A stretch of 6,171 bases of DNA from Beijerinckiaceae bacterium. GTDB taxonomy: Bacteria > Pseudomonadota > Alphaproteobacteria > Rhizobiales > Beijerinckiaceae. Positions within the stretch are counted from its first letter, which is position 1. Each line of letters opens with the position of its first letter. Below the pieces are notes generated by a model that was not told where the DNA came from, did no database searches, and was given only the letters and a program-made list of their open reading frames with translations. The stretch covers positions 1-6,171 of the forward strand of contig CANGRU010000110.1 in NCBI GenBank assembly GCA_947456315.1, read 5' to 3'. The translations under genes and the position numbers were made by a program. Positions 6,150-6,171 of this stretch are shown one piece after another.

Positions 6150-6170
6150 TCAAAAATCCGATTTTTTGAA
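6149..6170. repeat. AT-rich inverted repeat touching the start codon of the small unknown gene
   Basis: TTCAAAAATC (6149-6158) is the inverse complement of GATTTTTTGAA (6160-6170) apart from one extra T, with a single C between them. It is the most AT-rich stretch of an otherwise GC-rich window. It lies directly upstream of, and one base into, the ATG of the small unknown gene. It could be an operator or upstream promoter element, or part of the end of an upstream gene cut by the window edge. Confidence 0.6.
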
Positions 6171-6171
6171 A

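Overview
The window looks like ordinary, gene-dense chromosome from an alphaproteobacterium. The main reason is a complete single-polypeptide 5-aminolevulinate synthase (the C4 or Shemin route to heme). From memory its sequence resembles rhizobial/Bradyrhizobium-type HemA more than the Rhodobacter type. The DNA is GC-rich, and the genes are tightly packed with short intergenic gaps. No mobile element, CRISPR array, rRNA or tRNA was seen.

Layout from left to right. Bases 1-1245 (minus strand) hold the N-terminal 415 residues of a sodium:solute-symporter-like membrane module, of the kind fused to histidine kinases (CbrA / NahK-ErcS type); the rest lies beyond the left edge. A 134-bp divergent intergenic region (1246-1379) contains a perfect 16-bp palindrome. 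Bases 1380-2468 (plus) encode an AbrB-family (PF05145) integral membrane protein, followed by a strong intrinsic terminator. hemA runs convergently towards it (2506-3786, minus). Upstream of hemA lies a 239-bp gap with a GC-rich leader. Beyond the gap three more minus-strand genes follow: a short DedA/VTT-family membrane protein (4026-4556), a compact RecD/Dda-like SF1B helicase with a TTG start (4559-5653), and a small unrecognised protein with a Gln/His repeat tail (5739-6149). The right edge carries an AT-rich inverted repeat abutting the start of that last gene.

How the genes may work together. The symporter-kinase and the AbrB-family transporter are divergent and share a control region, so sensing and transport of a common compound is plausible but unproven. 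The helicase and dedA genes are separated by only 2 nt and are very probably translationally coupled. hemA probably has its own promoter in the 239-bp gap. The most interesting items are regulatory or structural details: the palindrome, the repeat-encoded tail, the DedA variant and the edge inverted repeat. I found no convincing evidence of an entirely new multi-gene system.
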